A DNA stretch of 64,000 nt from SIG440 sp045532055 (lineage in GTDB: Bacteria > Bacillota > Clostridia > Monoglobales > Monoglobaceae), in contig JAZSFF010000007.1 in NCBI GenBank assembly GCA_045532055.1, forward strand, positions 10,535-74,534. Direction: 5' to 3'. The position numbers were made by a program, and so were the translations under genes. Under the pieces are notes generated by a model, which saw nothing but the letters and a program-made list of their open reading frames with translations, searched no databases and was not told the origin of the DNA. This document shows positions 25,754 through 33,622 of this stretch, one piece after another. Numbering within the stretch: position 1 is the first letter of the stretch; each line of letters starts with the position of its first letter.

Positions 25754-27088
25754 TGGATTTTTGTCCAAGGTTATTTCAATTAGTTTGTTTCCGCTTATAG
25801 CTCGGACTATTCCTGTGGGGCCCCAGTCGGATGCGGTCATGCTCATTATATGGTCGTTTTTTGGTGCGGACTGTTGATAATAATCGGGGGTGTTGATTTG
25901 ATAGTTAAAGGTTTTTGCGTCTTTGGGCAATGATTGTGAAATTTCAATGGCAAGGTTTAAATCAGCTGTGGCAGTATGGTCATAATCCACAACTTCGCAG
26001 GAGGCAACGATAGAAAATATACATACCAAAACTGAACACAGGGTGGGGAGGAGGGAACGGGAAATTCTGACCAGCAAATCTTCAAAAATCAAGGCAATTC
26101 CCAGAAGGCATGGGACAAAGTTGCGGAAGTTTAGGTTTTCATTTGATGAGATGAGGAATGGAAGAAAGGGTATAAAGGACAGGACTAGCCCCCAAACCAG
26201 TTTTTTGGTGGAGGTTGTATATGATTGGCTTTTTGACACTTCAAAAAACAATGAGGCAAGAACAACCAACAAAAATAACCACCATAACATATGGTTTTGC
26301 ATCAAAAAAGCAAGCCCTCTGCAAAAGCCATTGACCACCAAATTAAAGGAGAGAGGGAACAAAAATTCATATACTTGTGCTCCGAGGTTTGAAAAGTGCT
26401 GTTGGCTGAATGACATAACCAAACGGTCGGCATTGTCGCTGTATTTTCCTAACATAAGATAAAAACCCGACAAAGCAAGAAGGTTTAAAATGGGGGAGAC
26501 AATGGCTTTTGGTTGTTTTGAAAACAGGGACAGGGAAACACCAATAAAGACGGACAACAAAGCTGTTTGTTCGTAGAACCACATTGACAAAAATGAAAAA
26601 AGAGCAAAAAGCAAAGTTTTGCTTTTGACAATAAAATAAGAAGAAAGGGCAATGAAGAAAAGGGATACTACGATTCGTGTCGATGCAGAAAGCCAGTATG
26701 TGCCCTCGATGTTTAAGGGAAAGAGCAGATAAAATACAAGAAACAGGGAAGAGGGGTGAAGATTGATAGACTCAAGTGTTTTGTAAAACAAGACTCCGGA
26801 AATTCCGTAAAGGAAAGAGATGATTGACAGAGCAAACCCGAGATTATTGTTGAAAAAACTCCATAAAAAACGGTCACAAAGTCCGGCAAGGGGCCGTGTA
26901 AAAAGGATTTTCGGTCCACCCAAAAGGATTGTTTGCCAGGGGTTTTCAAAGGACGGATAGTAGAAATATTGAACATAGTCGTCTAAGTATGGAATATACC
27001 TGAAAGAAAGGCAGGAAAACCGAAAAATTGCAAGAAAAACCGAGAGAATAAGCATAAACGGAGTGGAATAGTCATGATTTTTTGCCAT
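25745..27088 (-). CDS. Polytopic membrane protein, possible GT-C glycosyltransferase
   Basis: A 447-residue protein with about 11 hydrophobic segments. After the first segment comes PYLDDYVQY, an Asp-Asp pair in the first outer loop, the place where GT-C glycosyltransferases carry catalytic acidic residues; a short extracellular-type domain ends the protein. The start codon overlaps the end of the adjacent family 2 glycosyltransferase by 17 bases and its AAGGAG lies inside that gene, so the pair is translationally coupled. I infer a lipid-linked sugar transfer system, the GT2 making the donor. No family name can be assigned with confidence. Confidence 0.6.
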   Translation of the reverse strand: MAKNHDYSTPFMLILSVFLAIFRFSCLSFRYIPYLDDYVQYFYYPSFENPWQTILLGGPKILFTRPLAGLCDRFLWSFFNNNLGFALSIISFLYGISGVLFYKTLESINLHPSSLFLVFYLLFPLNIEGTYWLSASTRIVVSLFFIALSSYFIVKSKTLLFALFSFLSMWFYEQTALLSVFIGVSLSLFSKQPKAIVSPILNLLALSGFYLMLGKYSDNADRLVMSFSQQHFSNLGAQVYEFLFPLSFNLVVNGFCRGLAFLMQNHMLWWLFLLVVLASLFFEVSKSQSYTTSTKKLVWGLVLSFIPFLPFLISSNENLNFRNFVPCLLGIALIFEDLLVRISRSLLPTLCSVLVCIFSIVASCEVVDYDHTATADLNLAIEISQSLPKDAKTFNYQINTPDYYQQSAPKNDHIMSMTASDWGPTGIVRAISGNKLIEITLDKNPKK

Positions 27089-27773
27089 TGGAGATGCTCC
27101 TTTGTTTCAGCAGAAAAATATCTTTTAAAAGGCCTATTGAGTGGGAAAATTTGACCCGTGAATCTGTGCGATGGGTAAAGGCCACAGGGAGCGGGGCAAG
27201 AGATAGCTTTTGATTTGAAATATGGTATATAATCTCTATATCAAATCCAAAATCTGCAATACGGCACTTTGAAAATATCATGCGGGCGGTGTGTTTGTCA
27301 AAGGATTTAAATCCACACTGGGTATCTGAAAAGTTTAGATTCAACACTCGGTGAACAAAAGACTGAAAAAGGTTAGAAAAAACCCTTCGAAAAAAGGGAT
27401 AGGCTGTGTCTTTGTTGCACCTCACACCAAAGACGCCAGAGACTTTGGTGGAGCGGAAAATTTCCAGTGCTTTTTTGATGTTTTCAAGAGGGTATGAAAG
27501 GTCGGCATCGGTAAAAAAGATATAGTCCCCTGTGGCACGTAGCATACCGCGTTTTACTGCATAGCCTTTGCCATGATTTGATGGATATGATACTAAAGTT
27601 ACCTCTTTGAATGAACGAATGATTTCTTCGGTTTGGTCAGTGCTTCCGTCGTTTACAACAATCAGCTCGTATTCAAATCCGTTTTCACGGAAAAATGACA
27701 GACATTGGGTTATTGTGTCTTTAATCAGATTTTCTTCGTTATAGGCGGGGAGAATTAGGGATATTTTCATCAA
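27072..27773 (-). CDS. Family 2 glycosyltransferase (polyprenyl-phosphate sugar synthase-like)
   Basis: The 233 residues start MKISLILPAYNEENLIKDTI after one extra Met and contain VVNDGSTDQT, SNHGKGYAVKRGM and the DxD-type FTDADLSYP, with DTQCGFKSF later, the pattern of dolichyl-phosphate glucose/mannose synthases. There is no C-terminal membrane anchor, so it would act at the inner membrane face. It would charge undecaprenyl phosphate with a sugar for the overlapping membrane protein. SpoVB-like flippase gene lies 48 bases upstream in the same direction. Confidence 0.85.
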   Translation of the reverse strand: MMKISLILPAYNEENLIKDTITQCLSFFRENGFEYELIVVNDGSTDQTEEIIRSFKEVTLVSYPSNHGKGYAVKRGMLRATGDYIFFTDADLSYPLENIKKALEIFRSTKVSGVFGVRCNKDTAYPFFRRVFSNLFQSFVHRVLNLNFSDTQCGFKSFDKHTARMIFSKCRIADFGFDIEIIYHISNQKLSLAPLPVAFTHRTDSRVKFSHSIGLLKDIFLLKQRSISNGKKS

Positions 27774-27821
27774 AATCTTCCTGACGTGGTTTTTAGAATA
27801 GTCTCCCTCAATATATAAAAA

Positions 27822-29351
27822 TTATGTATTGAAAAACATCCTCCCCATGAGCCATGACATATCACTGCGTAAGTTTTTGCATAGGCATGAGGAATACAAA
27901 ACATATACCCCTACGGCAAAAACAATGGCAAAAATAGTTGAAATATTATTTTCGCCATATGCAAAAAAAACAGCTAAAGAATTCACAGTTATGAAAGTCA
28001 TGACAGCAGTGAGTATATGTCGAAGAGACCATCCCGATAGCTCAAATGGGGTCTTTGTGGATTTTATGGCTGTACCAAGGGTAAGGGATGCAGTAAATAT
28101 ATTGCTGACAGCAATTACAAAGAAAAGTGCGTTCACTCCTATATGGGGGACCAAAAAGGCAATCATACTCAATCTTAATGCCGAATCAGAAAGGCTGAAT
28201 TTGAGGAGTGCAGATTGTTTGCCAAGTCCGTTTAAAATTCCGCATGAAACAGAATCCAGAAACATTATGGGAGAAAACAGAGCAATTATACGCACTGAGG
28301 GAGCTATGTGTGGAGAGGAATAAACCATTTGGGAAAGTTCTTCTGAAAAGGTGATAAAGACTGTGCATACCAGAAAACCACCGAAAGCGGTAAAACGGTA
28401 TATGCGTGATACCAGGGTTTTGATGCGAAGTCGGCTTTGCATGCCGTCTGCACGGGAGATTTCGGGTACAAGCAAGGTGAAACACGATGACATCAGGGTG
28501 AGAGGAAAAACAATCAAGGGCATAACCATGCCATGAAGAATTCCGTAGCTGCTTAAGGCTTGAGTGTGATCAAGGCCAGATTTTTTAAGTGATGACAAAA
28601 TCAGTACATTCTCTTGCATGCGCAGGAAAGAACCCATAAGAGCTGTGGTCATTGCAGGAAGGGCAATGCGCATAAGACCTGAAAAAATTTTGATTGTGCT
28701 TTGTGAAGATGTGCTGTGATTACGACACTTAAGATAGAATAGAGTAAGATAAAGGCAAGATGAAAATTCCCCCAGAGTTATACCAAGAAAAACCGCCTCG
28801 CAACCATGGCTTACTCCATAGGGCAAGAGTTTTTTCAGCAAAACAGTGGTAGACACAATTTTGACGGCTTGTTCCAAAAATTCAGAGGAGGCAGGGATTA
28901 AAACTTTCCGCGATGCATAAAAAAAGCCTTTTATACAGTATGAAATCCCCATAAAAAGGATGCTGGGGGACAACAGAATAATGCTGTTTTTAGTTCTAGG
29001 TTCTTTGAGAAAGCCCACTGAAATCTGTTCGGAGAAAATGAATACAGAAGTTATCACCAAAGAACTCAGCGCCAAGACAGACAAAATTGCGAGGGTCATT
29101 GTTTTGTTTATATTCCCCAAATCTTTGTGGGTGAATTGTTGTGAGACGGTTTTTGACACAGCAACACCCAACCCTCCGGTTGCAAAGGTCAGCATTATGC
29201 CGTGGAAAGAAAAAACCAGGGAGAAAATACCCATACCTTCGCTGCCTAGCTGTTTTGAATAATAGGCACGGAACAAAAAATCAATGGTCTTGGCGATGAT
29301 ACCGGATATGGTAAGAAGAGCGGCACTCCGCAGTATATTTTGTTTGCTCAA
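27822..29351 (-). CDS. spoVB: Polysaccharide/lipid flippase, SpoVB-like (MOP superfamily)
   Basis: About 509 residues with some 14 hydrophobic segments. The N-terminus SKQNILRSAALLTISGIIAKTIDFLFRAYYSK and LGSEGMGIFSLVFS are typical of SpoVB/MurJ-type exporters of undecaprenyl-linked precursors; SpoVB serves spore cortex synthesis. The start is set at TTG 29351 because AGAGGTGG lies 7 bases before it; a GTG at 29360 is part of that site. The site is the right arm of a strong hairpin. Downstream glycosyltransferase genes suggest a role in glycan export rather than only cortex. Confidence 0.8.
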   Translation of the reverse strand: MSKQNILRSAALLTISGIIAKTIDFLFRAYYSKQLGSEGMGIFSLVFSFHGIMLTFATGGLGVAVSKTVSQQFTHKDLGNINKTMTLAILSVLALSSLVITSVFIFSEQISVGFLKEPRTKNSIILLSPSILFMGISYCIKGFFYASRKVLIPASSEFLEQAVKIVSTTVLLKKLLPYGVSHGCEAVFLGITLGEFSSCLYLTLFYLKCRNHSTSSQSTIKIFSGLMRIALPAMTTALMGSFLRMQENVLILSSLKKSGLDHTQALSSYGILHGMVMPLIVFPLTLMSSCFTLLVPEISRADGMQSRLRIKTLVSRIYRFTAFGGFLVCTVFITFSEELSQMVYSSPHIAPSVRIIALFSPIMFLDSVSCGILNGLGKQSALLKFSLSDSALRLSMIAFLVPHIGVNALFFVIAVSNIFTASLTLGTAIKSTKTPFELSGWSLRHILTAVMTFITVNSLAVFFAYGENNISTIFAIVFAVGVYVLYSSCLCKNLRSDMSWLMGRMFFNT

Positions 29352-29392
29352 AAAAACCACCTCTTATGATGTATATCATAAAAAGGTGGTTT
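29351..29392 (-). promoter_or_regulatory. Terminator-like hairpin overlapping the spoVB start
   Basis: Read on the minus strand, a 17-bp stem with one bulge (arms 29375-29392 and 29354-29370, loop ATAC) is followed by a T7 tract, the exact form of an intrinsic terminator. Its right arm contains the AGAGGTGG ribosome binding site and the T tract runs into the TTG start. It can end the preceding cytidylate-kinase-like transcript and also block spoVB translation. Confidence 0.75.
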
Positions 29393-29415
29393 GTATGCTA
29401 AAAGTCGGAAAAGGG

Positions 29416-30045
29416 TTAGTCCTTAAATGTCAATTCTCGTTTTGATACATAATCCACGAGGGTTTTGACGCATTCATCTGTTGAAAGAGTGCCGGTGTTT
29501 AAGCACAGGTCATAATTGTTTACATCTCCCCAGGTGTTGTTTGTATAGAAATTGTAAAAATTGGAACGACGCTTGTCGGCCTTGTTTACAGCAGAGGCTG
29601 CCTCTTTTTCGGTCATATTGTCGCGAGCCATAAGGTTTTTGATTCGTGTTTCGGAATCTGCGTAAAGGAACAACTTTATAAGATAAGGATTGTTGCGGAG
29701 AATGTAGTCAGCACATCTTCCCACAATAATACAAGGGCCCTCGGCTGAGATATTTTTGATTACGTCAGCCTGAAGTTTGAAGACATTGTCCCCGTTCAAC
29801 ATGTCGTTGTATTGATAATAAAGTCCCTTGCTGGATTGAATGCCCATAACAAGAGAGTAAAGCAAACTGTGAGTGGGTTTTTCGTCAATCCCGTCAAAAA
29901 GGCTTTCGCTGAGTCCGCTTTCCTTGGCAGCTTTTGCGATTAATGCCTTGTCATAAAAACTGATTCCCAGTTGTTCGGCAAGAGCTTTACCGATTATTTT
30001 GCCGTTTGAGCCAAGCTGACGACCAAGAGTGATGATTGCTTTCAT
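29416..30045 (-). CDS. Cytidylate kinase-like family protein
   Basis: The 209 residues begin MKAIITLGRQLGSNGKIIGKALAEQLGISFYDKALI, a P-loop kinase variant in which the usual GxxxxGK is replaced by GRQLGSNGK, as in the cytidylate-kinase-like (AAA_26) family common in Clostridia. IIVGRCADYILR and the Arg-rich lid RIKNLMARDNMTEKEA are also typical. Substrate unknown; it is not the house-keeping Cmk, which is longer in motif detail. It precedes spoVB with a terminator-like hairpin between. Confidence 0.8.
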   Translation of the reverse strand: MKAIITLGRQLGSNGKIIGKALAEQLGISFYDKALIAKAAKESGLSESLFDGIDEKPTHSLLYSLVMGIQSSKGLYYQYNDMLNGDNVFKLQADVIKNISAEGPCIIVGRCADYILRNNPYLIKLFLYADSETRIKNLMARDNMTEKEAASAVNKADKRRSNFYNFYTNNTWGDVNNYDLCLNTGTLSTDECVKTLVDYVSKRELTFKD

Positions 30046-30119
30046 ATAGTGTTACCCTGCCTTTCGTTTTCTATATAGATAATATACCATAATTTGAGAA
30101 TATTGAAAAGAAAAATTTC

Positions 30120-31100
30120 CTAAAGTTTTACAATTTGTATATTTGTATAATAATGCGAAAGAATTTCTGTATAATTTTGCCCTGATTTTGCCATATAATT
30201 GGCACCGACCTGGCTCATACCCACACCATGGCCATATCCTGCAACCTTAAAAATTACTTTGTCATCAACTGTATTAATGGTAAAGTTGGCGGAACGAAGA
30301 CCAAATATACTGCGGATTTCAGTGCCTTTGAAAGGCTTGCCAAACAGTATGATTTCTGCCACACTCCCGCCTTGAGTTCGGGTTGTTTTGCCGATTTGCA
30401 GCGGAATATCATAACCGAGACTTTGGGGAAAGAAAGGTTGCAGCTTTGACTTGAAAGCTGAAAGGGGTAAAGTAAGAGAGGAATAACAATCGGATGACGA
30501 GGTATCACCAGAACTTTCAACGGATTTGAGGTATGGGCGGCTGCTGCCCCAGATGTCCTCTGAATTTTCGGTCTTTCCGCCACTTGATGCAAAAAAGAAA
30601 GCCTCCACCACTTGATCATCATAAACCATATATTCGCCACGGGTTGAGTCAACTGCGGAGCGGAGTTTGTTCCAGTATAGTATTTTGTCAAAGCTCTTCC
30701 ATTTTGCCTTAGCATCAGTTTCCGACAGCCATGCCTTGCAATGGGTGCTGTCGGTACATACGTCGGCATTGGGGTGCTTGGTGTTTGGGGCATCCATATT
30801 GCTTAAGATATAACTCCTGGCCGCCACTGCTTGTGCTTTGAGAGCCTCTATTTCATAAGATGCGGGCATTTCTGCTGCCAGAACCCCAACAAGATATTCT
30901 TCTATATCAATCTCAAAAACGGTGTTTGTTTTGGCATCAAGGCAATTTATTACAATGTCACCACAAAGGTTATAGTCGGAACCGGGTAAAGAAAAGCCTT
31001 TTTTGCCAGTACTTCGAGGAAAACATAAACCCAGTATGGCAGGAAGCAGTCCGACAAACATAAGAATAAAAAAGATGCCTCTCAAGAATAGTTTTTTCAT
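30120..31100 (-). CDS. spoIID: Stage II sporulation protein D (SpoIID)
   Basis: SpoIID is the membrane-bound lytic transglycosylase of the engulfment machinery, acting with SpoIIP and SpoIIM. The 326 residues have an N-terminal anchor (LFLRGIFFILMFVGLLPAIL), the core EEYLVGVLAAEMPASYE with catalytic Glu, ALKAQAVAARSY, FFFASSGGKTE, and the tail GYGHGVGMSQVGANYMA. The ATG at 31100 is preceded by AGAGGA and is favoured over a start ten codons upstream. A sigma-E-like promoter lies upstream. Confidence 0.9.
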   Translation of the reverse strand: MKKLFLRGIFFILMFVGLLPAILGLCFPRSTGKKGFSLPGSDYNLCGDIVINCLDAKTNTVFEIDIEEYLVGVLAAEMPASYEIEALKAQAVAARSYILSNMDAPNTKHPNADVCTDSTHCKAWLSETDAKAKWKSFDKILYWNKLRSAVDSTRGEYMVYDDQVVEAFFFASSGGKTENSEDIWGSSRPYLKSVESSGDTSSSDCYSSLTLPLSAFKSKLQPFFPQSLGYDIPLQIGKTTRTQGGSVAEIILFGKPFKGTEIRSIFGLRSANFTINTVDDKVIFKVAGYGHGVGMSQVGANYMAKSGQNYTEILSHYYTNIQIVKL

Positions 31101-31135
31101 AGGCAAAGTCCTCTGATTATAAATTATCATTATCT

Positions 31136-31164
31136 ATATATATCAGGAATTTGCAGTAATATGA
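31136..31164 (-). promoter_or_regulatory. Candidate sigma-E promoter of spoIID
   Basis: On the minus strand TCATATT (31164-31158), 14 bases, then ATATATAT (31143-31136), resembling the Bacillus sigma-E consensus of a -35 ATATT core and a -10 CATACA-T. spoIID belongs to the sigma-E regulon in Bacillus. The -10 fit is partial. Confidence 0.4.
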
Positions 31165-31194
31165 GAATAATTTGATAAAAAAAGATAAAATTGC

Positions 31195-31223
31195 TTGACA
31201 AGTAAGAAAAAGTGTAATATAAT
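31195..31223 (+). promoter_or_regulatory. Promoter of the rpsF-ssb-rpsR operon
   Basis: Perfect TTGACA (31195-31200) and TATAAT (31218-31223) with a 17-base spacer. Transcription would begin near 31230, just ahead of the leader hairpin. Confidence 0.9.
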
Positions 31224-31238
31224 TTATTGGTTAGAAAA

Positions 31239-31281
31239 TCCTTACTTTCGGTACGACCGAAAGTCAAAGTCCACAAGGAGG
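31239..31281 (+). promoter_or_regulatory. Probable S6:S18 leader RNA
   Basis: The rpsF leader has an inner hairpin ACTTTCGG/CCGAAAGT (31244-31251 with 31257-31264) and an outer pairing TCCTT (31239-31243) with AAGGA (31275-31279), which covers the ribosome binding site AAGGAGG. A leader bound by the S6:S18 complex is known before rpsF in many bacteria and contains a conserved CCG. The assignment to that family is inference from position and the CCG-bearing hairpin. Confidence 0.55.
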
Positions 31282-31290
31282 TGAAAAGAA

Positions 31291-31590
31291 ATGGTTGAGG
31301 TTATTAACAAGTACGAAACATTGTTCGTTGTTGACGCATCAAAGGGCGAAGAAGAAACAGCAGCATTGGTTGATAAGTTCAAATCATTGATTGAGGCTAA
31401 CGGTACAATTGAAAGCGTTGACGAATGGGGACGCAGAAGATTGGCTTATCCTATCAATGACCTGGCTGAAGGCTATTATGTTTTGATTAACTTCTCTGCA
31501 AAAGCTGATTTCCCGGCTGAGTTTGAACGTGTATGCGGTATCACAGACGGAGTTTTGAGAAGCATGGTCATCAAAAAAGAACAGAAATAA
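31291..31590 (+). CDS. rpsF: 30S ribosomal protein S6
   Basis: S6 pairs with S18 on the small-subunit platform. The 99-residue product has NKYETLFVVDAS, the GRRRLAYPINDLAEGYYVLINF core and the end RSMVIKKEQK. AAGGAGGTGA precedes the ATG. First gene of the rpsF-ssb-rpsR operon; 34 bases before ssb. Confidence 0.96.
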   Translation: MVEVINKYETLFVVDASKGEEETAALVDKFKSLIEANGTIESVDEWGRRRLAYPINDLAEGYYVLINFSAKADFPAEFERVCGITDGVLRSMVIKKEQK

Positions 31591-31624
31591 TTATGCAGAC
31601 ACTGCATAGAAAGCGAGATTGCTT

Positions 31625-32068
31625 ATGATTAACAAAGCGATTTTGATGGGCAGACTTACACGCGACCCGGAACTCAGACACACAGGTTCAGGCACTCCTG
31701 TTTGCAGCTTTTCCATTGCTATTGACAATGGTTATGGCGACAACAGACAGACTGATTTTATTAACTGTGTTGCATGGAACAAAACTGCTGAATTTGTTGA
31801 AAAGTATTTCACAAAGGGCAGAATGATTATTGTTGTAGGTCGTATCAGTACAAGAACATGGGAGGGTCAGGACGGAAAGAAAAACTATGTCACAGAAGTT
31901 GTGGCAAGCGAAGTTTCTTTCGGTGAGTCCAAAAGAGCCGCTGATGACAACGGTTATTCCGCACCTCAGCGTCAGGATTTTGGCATAGACACAAATGTTC
32001 CTGAAATGCCCGCAGACACAGAGGACGATTTTGTTGCTCTGGAAACAAATGATGATTTGCCGTTCTAA
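31625..32068 (+). CDS. ssb: Single-stranded DNA-binding protein
   Basis: SSB coats single-stranded DNA during replication and repair. The 147 residues start MINKAILMGRLTRDPELRHTG, have the OB fold with FINCVAWNKTAEFV and IIVVGRISTRTWEGQDGKK, a disordered middle, and the conserved acidic tail ending DDLPF that recruits partners. ATG 31625 was chosen; a TTG two codons upstream is an alternative. The Shine-Dalgarno is weak (AAAGCGAG). Confidence 0.96.
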   Translation: MINKAILMGRLTRDPELRHTGSGTPVCSFSIAIDNGYGDNRQTDFINCVAWNKTAEFVEKYFTKGRMIIVVGRISTRTWEGQDGKKNYVTEVVASEVSFGESKRAADDNGYSAPQRQDFGIDTNVPEMPADTEDDFVALETNDDLPF

Positions 32069-32115
32069 ATACGGTCAAGCAGTCAGATAATATTGATGGA
32101 TAGGAGGAAATACTA

Positions 32116-32364
32116 ATGCCTGAAAAGGAAAGAAACGACAAGGTAAGAGCTAGACGCCCCAAAAGAAAGGCGTGTGCTTTCTGCGTTGATAAAGTAGAAT
32201 TTATTGATTACAAAGATGTTGCAAAGCTCAGACGCTACATCACAGAAAGAGCAAAGATTCTTCCCAGAAGAATCAGCGGTTGCTGTGCAAAGCATCAGAG
32301 AGAACTCACAGTTTCTATTAAGAGAGCAAGATATATGGCGCTTTTGCCCTATACAGCTGATTAA
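32116..32364 (+). CDS. rpsR: 30S ribosomal protein S18 (cysteine-containing form)
   Basis: S18 binds S6. The 82 residues contain the family core DYKDVAKLRRYITERAKILPRRISG and HQRELTVSIKRARYMALLPY. Four Cys are present, CAFC near residue 20 and an adjacent CC near 54, the pattern of zinc-binding C+ S18. AGGAGG precedes the ATG. A terminator follows at 32387. Confidence 0.97.
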   Translation: MPEKERNDKVRARRPKRKACAFCVDKVEFIDYKDVAKLRRYITERAKILPRRISGCCAKHQRELTVSIKRARYMALLPYTAD

Positions 32365-32386
32365 TCGAGAAATTATATGAGAATTT

Positions 32387-32424
32387 AAAAAAGCACTTAA
32401 GAATTTCTTAAGTGCTTTTTTTGT
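32387..32424 (+). terminator. Terminator of the rpsF operon
   Basis: AAAGCACTTAAGAA/TTCTTAAGTGCTTT stem and a T7 tract; on the opposite strand the A-rich left side could also serve the convergent lrgB transcript. Confidence 0.9.
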
Positions 32425-32435
32425 TATTTGTCAAT

Positions 32436-33116
32436 TTATAAGAACATTGATATAAAGACCGTCACAAGACCACACAACCCTACAGCTATGCCACTTAAAG
32501 AACCCTCGGTTTCTCCCAGTTCGACTGCTTTGGATGTGCCCAATGCGTGGCAGGATGCACCGATTGCAAGACCTACAGCTATGGGATTGTTAATACGGAA
32601 CCATTTTATAAAAAAGGGCGACATAATAGCACCAAATATACCAGTCACTGCAACGGAGGCAACTGTAATGGGGACAATCCCCCCCATATGTCGTGAAAGC
32701 TCGCTGGCGATAGCTGTGGTTATGGATTTGGGCATCAGGCTGATGGTGAGTTCTTCAGTAAGTCCCATGGCTTTGCACAAAAGCAGAACACTTGCTACAG
32801 CTGTTACGGCTCCAACTATACAACCTACGGCAATAGGAATAATGTTTCGTTTTATAACATGCATCTGGCGGTATATAGAAAGTGCCAGTGCTGCCGTTGC
32901 GGGTGCAAGGAACATAGAAATCATATTTCCGCCCACAAGAAAGTTTTCAAGGGGAATATTGAAGAGGGTCAAAACCACTATTATGAGGAGTGTGGAGGTG
33001 AGAATTGGGTTCAAAATCGTATATTTGAATTTCTCTTTTATTTTTACGCCGACGATATATGCCAATATACACAGGGTAAAGCCAAAAAGAGGTGATGATG
33101 TAAACTGTTGAAACAT
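32436..33116 (-). CDS. lrgB: LrgB/CidB family membrane protein
   Basis: A 226-residue protein with about seven membrane segments. It carries the LrgB signature SLMPKSITTAIA and SRHMGGIVPITVA, and GASCHALGTSKAVELGETEGS. LrgAB/CidAB proteins are holin-like and have been tied to autolysis and to export of small metabolites such as pyruvate. The start at 33116 is preceded by AAAGGGGG and overlaps the lrgA stop by one base (TAATG), so translation is coupled. Confidence 0.9.
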   Translation of the reverse strand: MFQQFTSSPLFGFTLCILAYIVGVKIKEKFKYTILNPILTSTLLIIVVLTLFNIPLENFLVGGNMISMFLAPATAALALSIYRQMHVIKRNIIPIAVGCIVGAVTAVASVLLLCKAMGLTEELTISLMPKSITTAIASELSRHMGGIVPITVASVAVTGIFGAIMSPFFIKWFRINNPIAVGLAIGASCHALGTSKAVELGETEGSLSGIAVGLCGLVTVFISMFL

Positions 33117-33499
33117 TATTTTGTACCCCCTTTGAATTTGTTCATAATATACATTGTCAGTTTCACTGAGTATGCCGTGCATATAAATGTAATTATGGTG
33201 GTGACAATGCAAATAAACAAAAATTTAAAAATAATATCCTCAAGGATACCAACATATGAGATAATTGAAACAGTTGAAGGAATAAAGAGCAGGACCATGT
33301 TTTTAAGCAGAAAGTCTGCCGCTATATCTATTTGTTCCATCTTTATCAACTTTAAAGCCAAACACAAGAAGAGCAAAATCATTGCCAGCACACTACCCGG
33401 AAAGGGGATGGTAAGCAGATTGGCAACAAGTTCACCTAAAACACATATAATAAAAATTCTTAAAACCTGTTCTAATAATTTCAAATCAGACACTCCCAA
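33116..33499 (-). CDS. lrgA: LrgA/CidA family holin-like protein
   Basis: The 127 residues have four membrane segments and the family sequence LGELVANLLTIPFPGSVLAMILLF followed by IPSTVSIISY. It is the small partner of lrgB; the two genes overlap by one base. GGGAGTG precedes the ATG. It has a promoter at 33517-33545 and is divergent from the SLOG gene. No lytSR two-component pair, which often controls lrgAB, is visible nearby. Confidence 0.85.
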   Translation of the reverse strand: MGVSDLKLLEQVLRIFIICVLGELVANLLTIPFPGSVLAMILLFLCLALKLIKMEQIDIAADFLLKNMVLLFIPSTVSIISYVGILEDIIFKFLFICIVTTIITFICTAYSVKLTMYIMNKFKGGTK

Positions 33500-33516
33500 A
33501 TACTATCTATATCTAA

Positions 33517-33545
33517 ATTTTATCACAAACAAAAGGATATGTAAA
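33517..33545 (-). promoter_or_regulatory. Promoter of lrgAB
   Basis: On the minus strand TTTACA (33545-33540), 17 bases, TAAAAT (33522-33517). It lies back to back with the plus-strand promoter at 33555. Confidence 0.65.
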
Positions 33546-33554
33546 CTATATTTA

Positions 33555-33584
33555 TTGACAAATGTTTTAGGAAAGTGCTAAAAT
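33555..33584 (+). promoter_or_regulatory. Promoter of the SLOG gene
   Basis: TTGACA at 33555-33560 and TAAAAT at 33579-33584 with an 18-base spacer, 39 bases before the chosen ATG. Confidence 0.6.
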
Positions 33585-33622
33585 ATTTATATAAAAATAC
33601 AAAGGAAATAAAAAAACTGACT

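Noticed and set aside
27829..28323. A 164-codon plus-strand frame opposite the SpoVB-like gene
   Set aside because: Antisense to a protein with 14 membrane segments; Arg/Lys/Thr-rich composition is typical of such shadows.
32428..33111. A 227-codon plus-strand frame opposite lrgB
   Set aside because: lrgB has clear family motifs, ribosome binding site and coupling to lrgA; the opposite frame has none of these.
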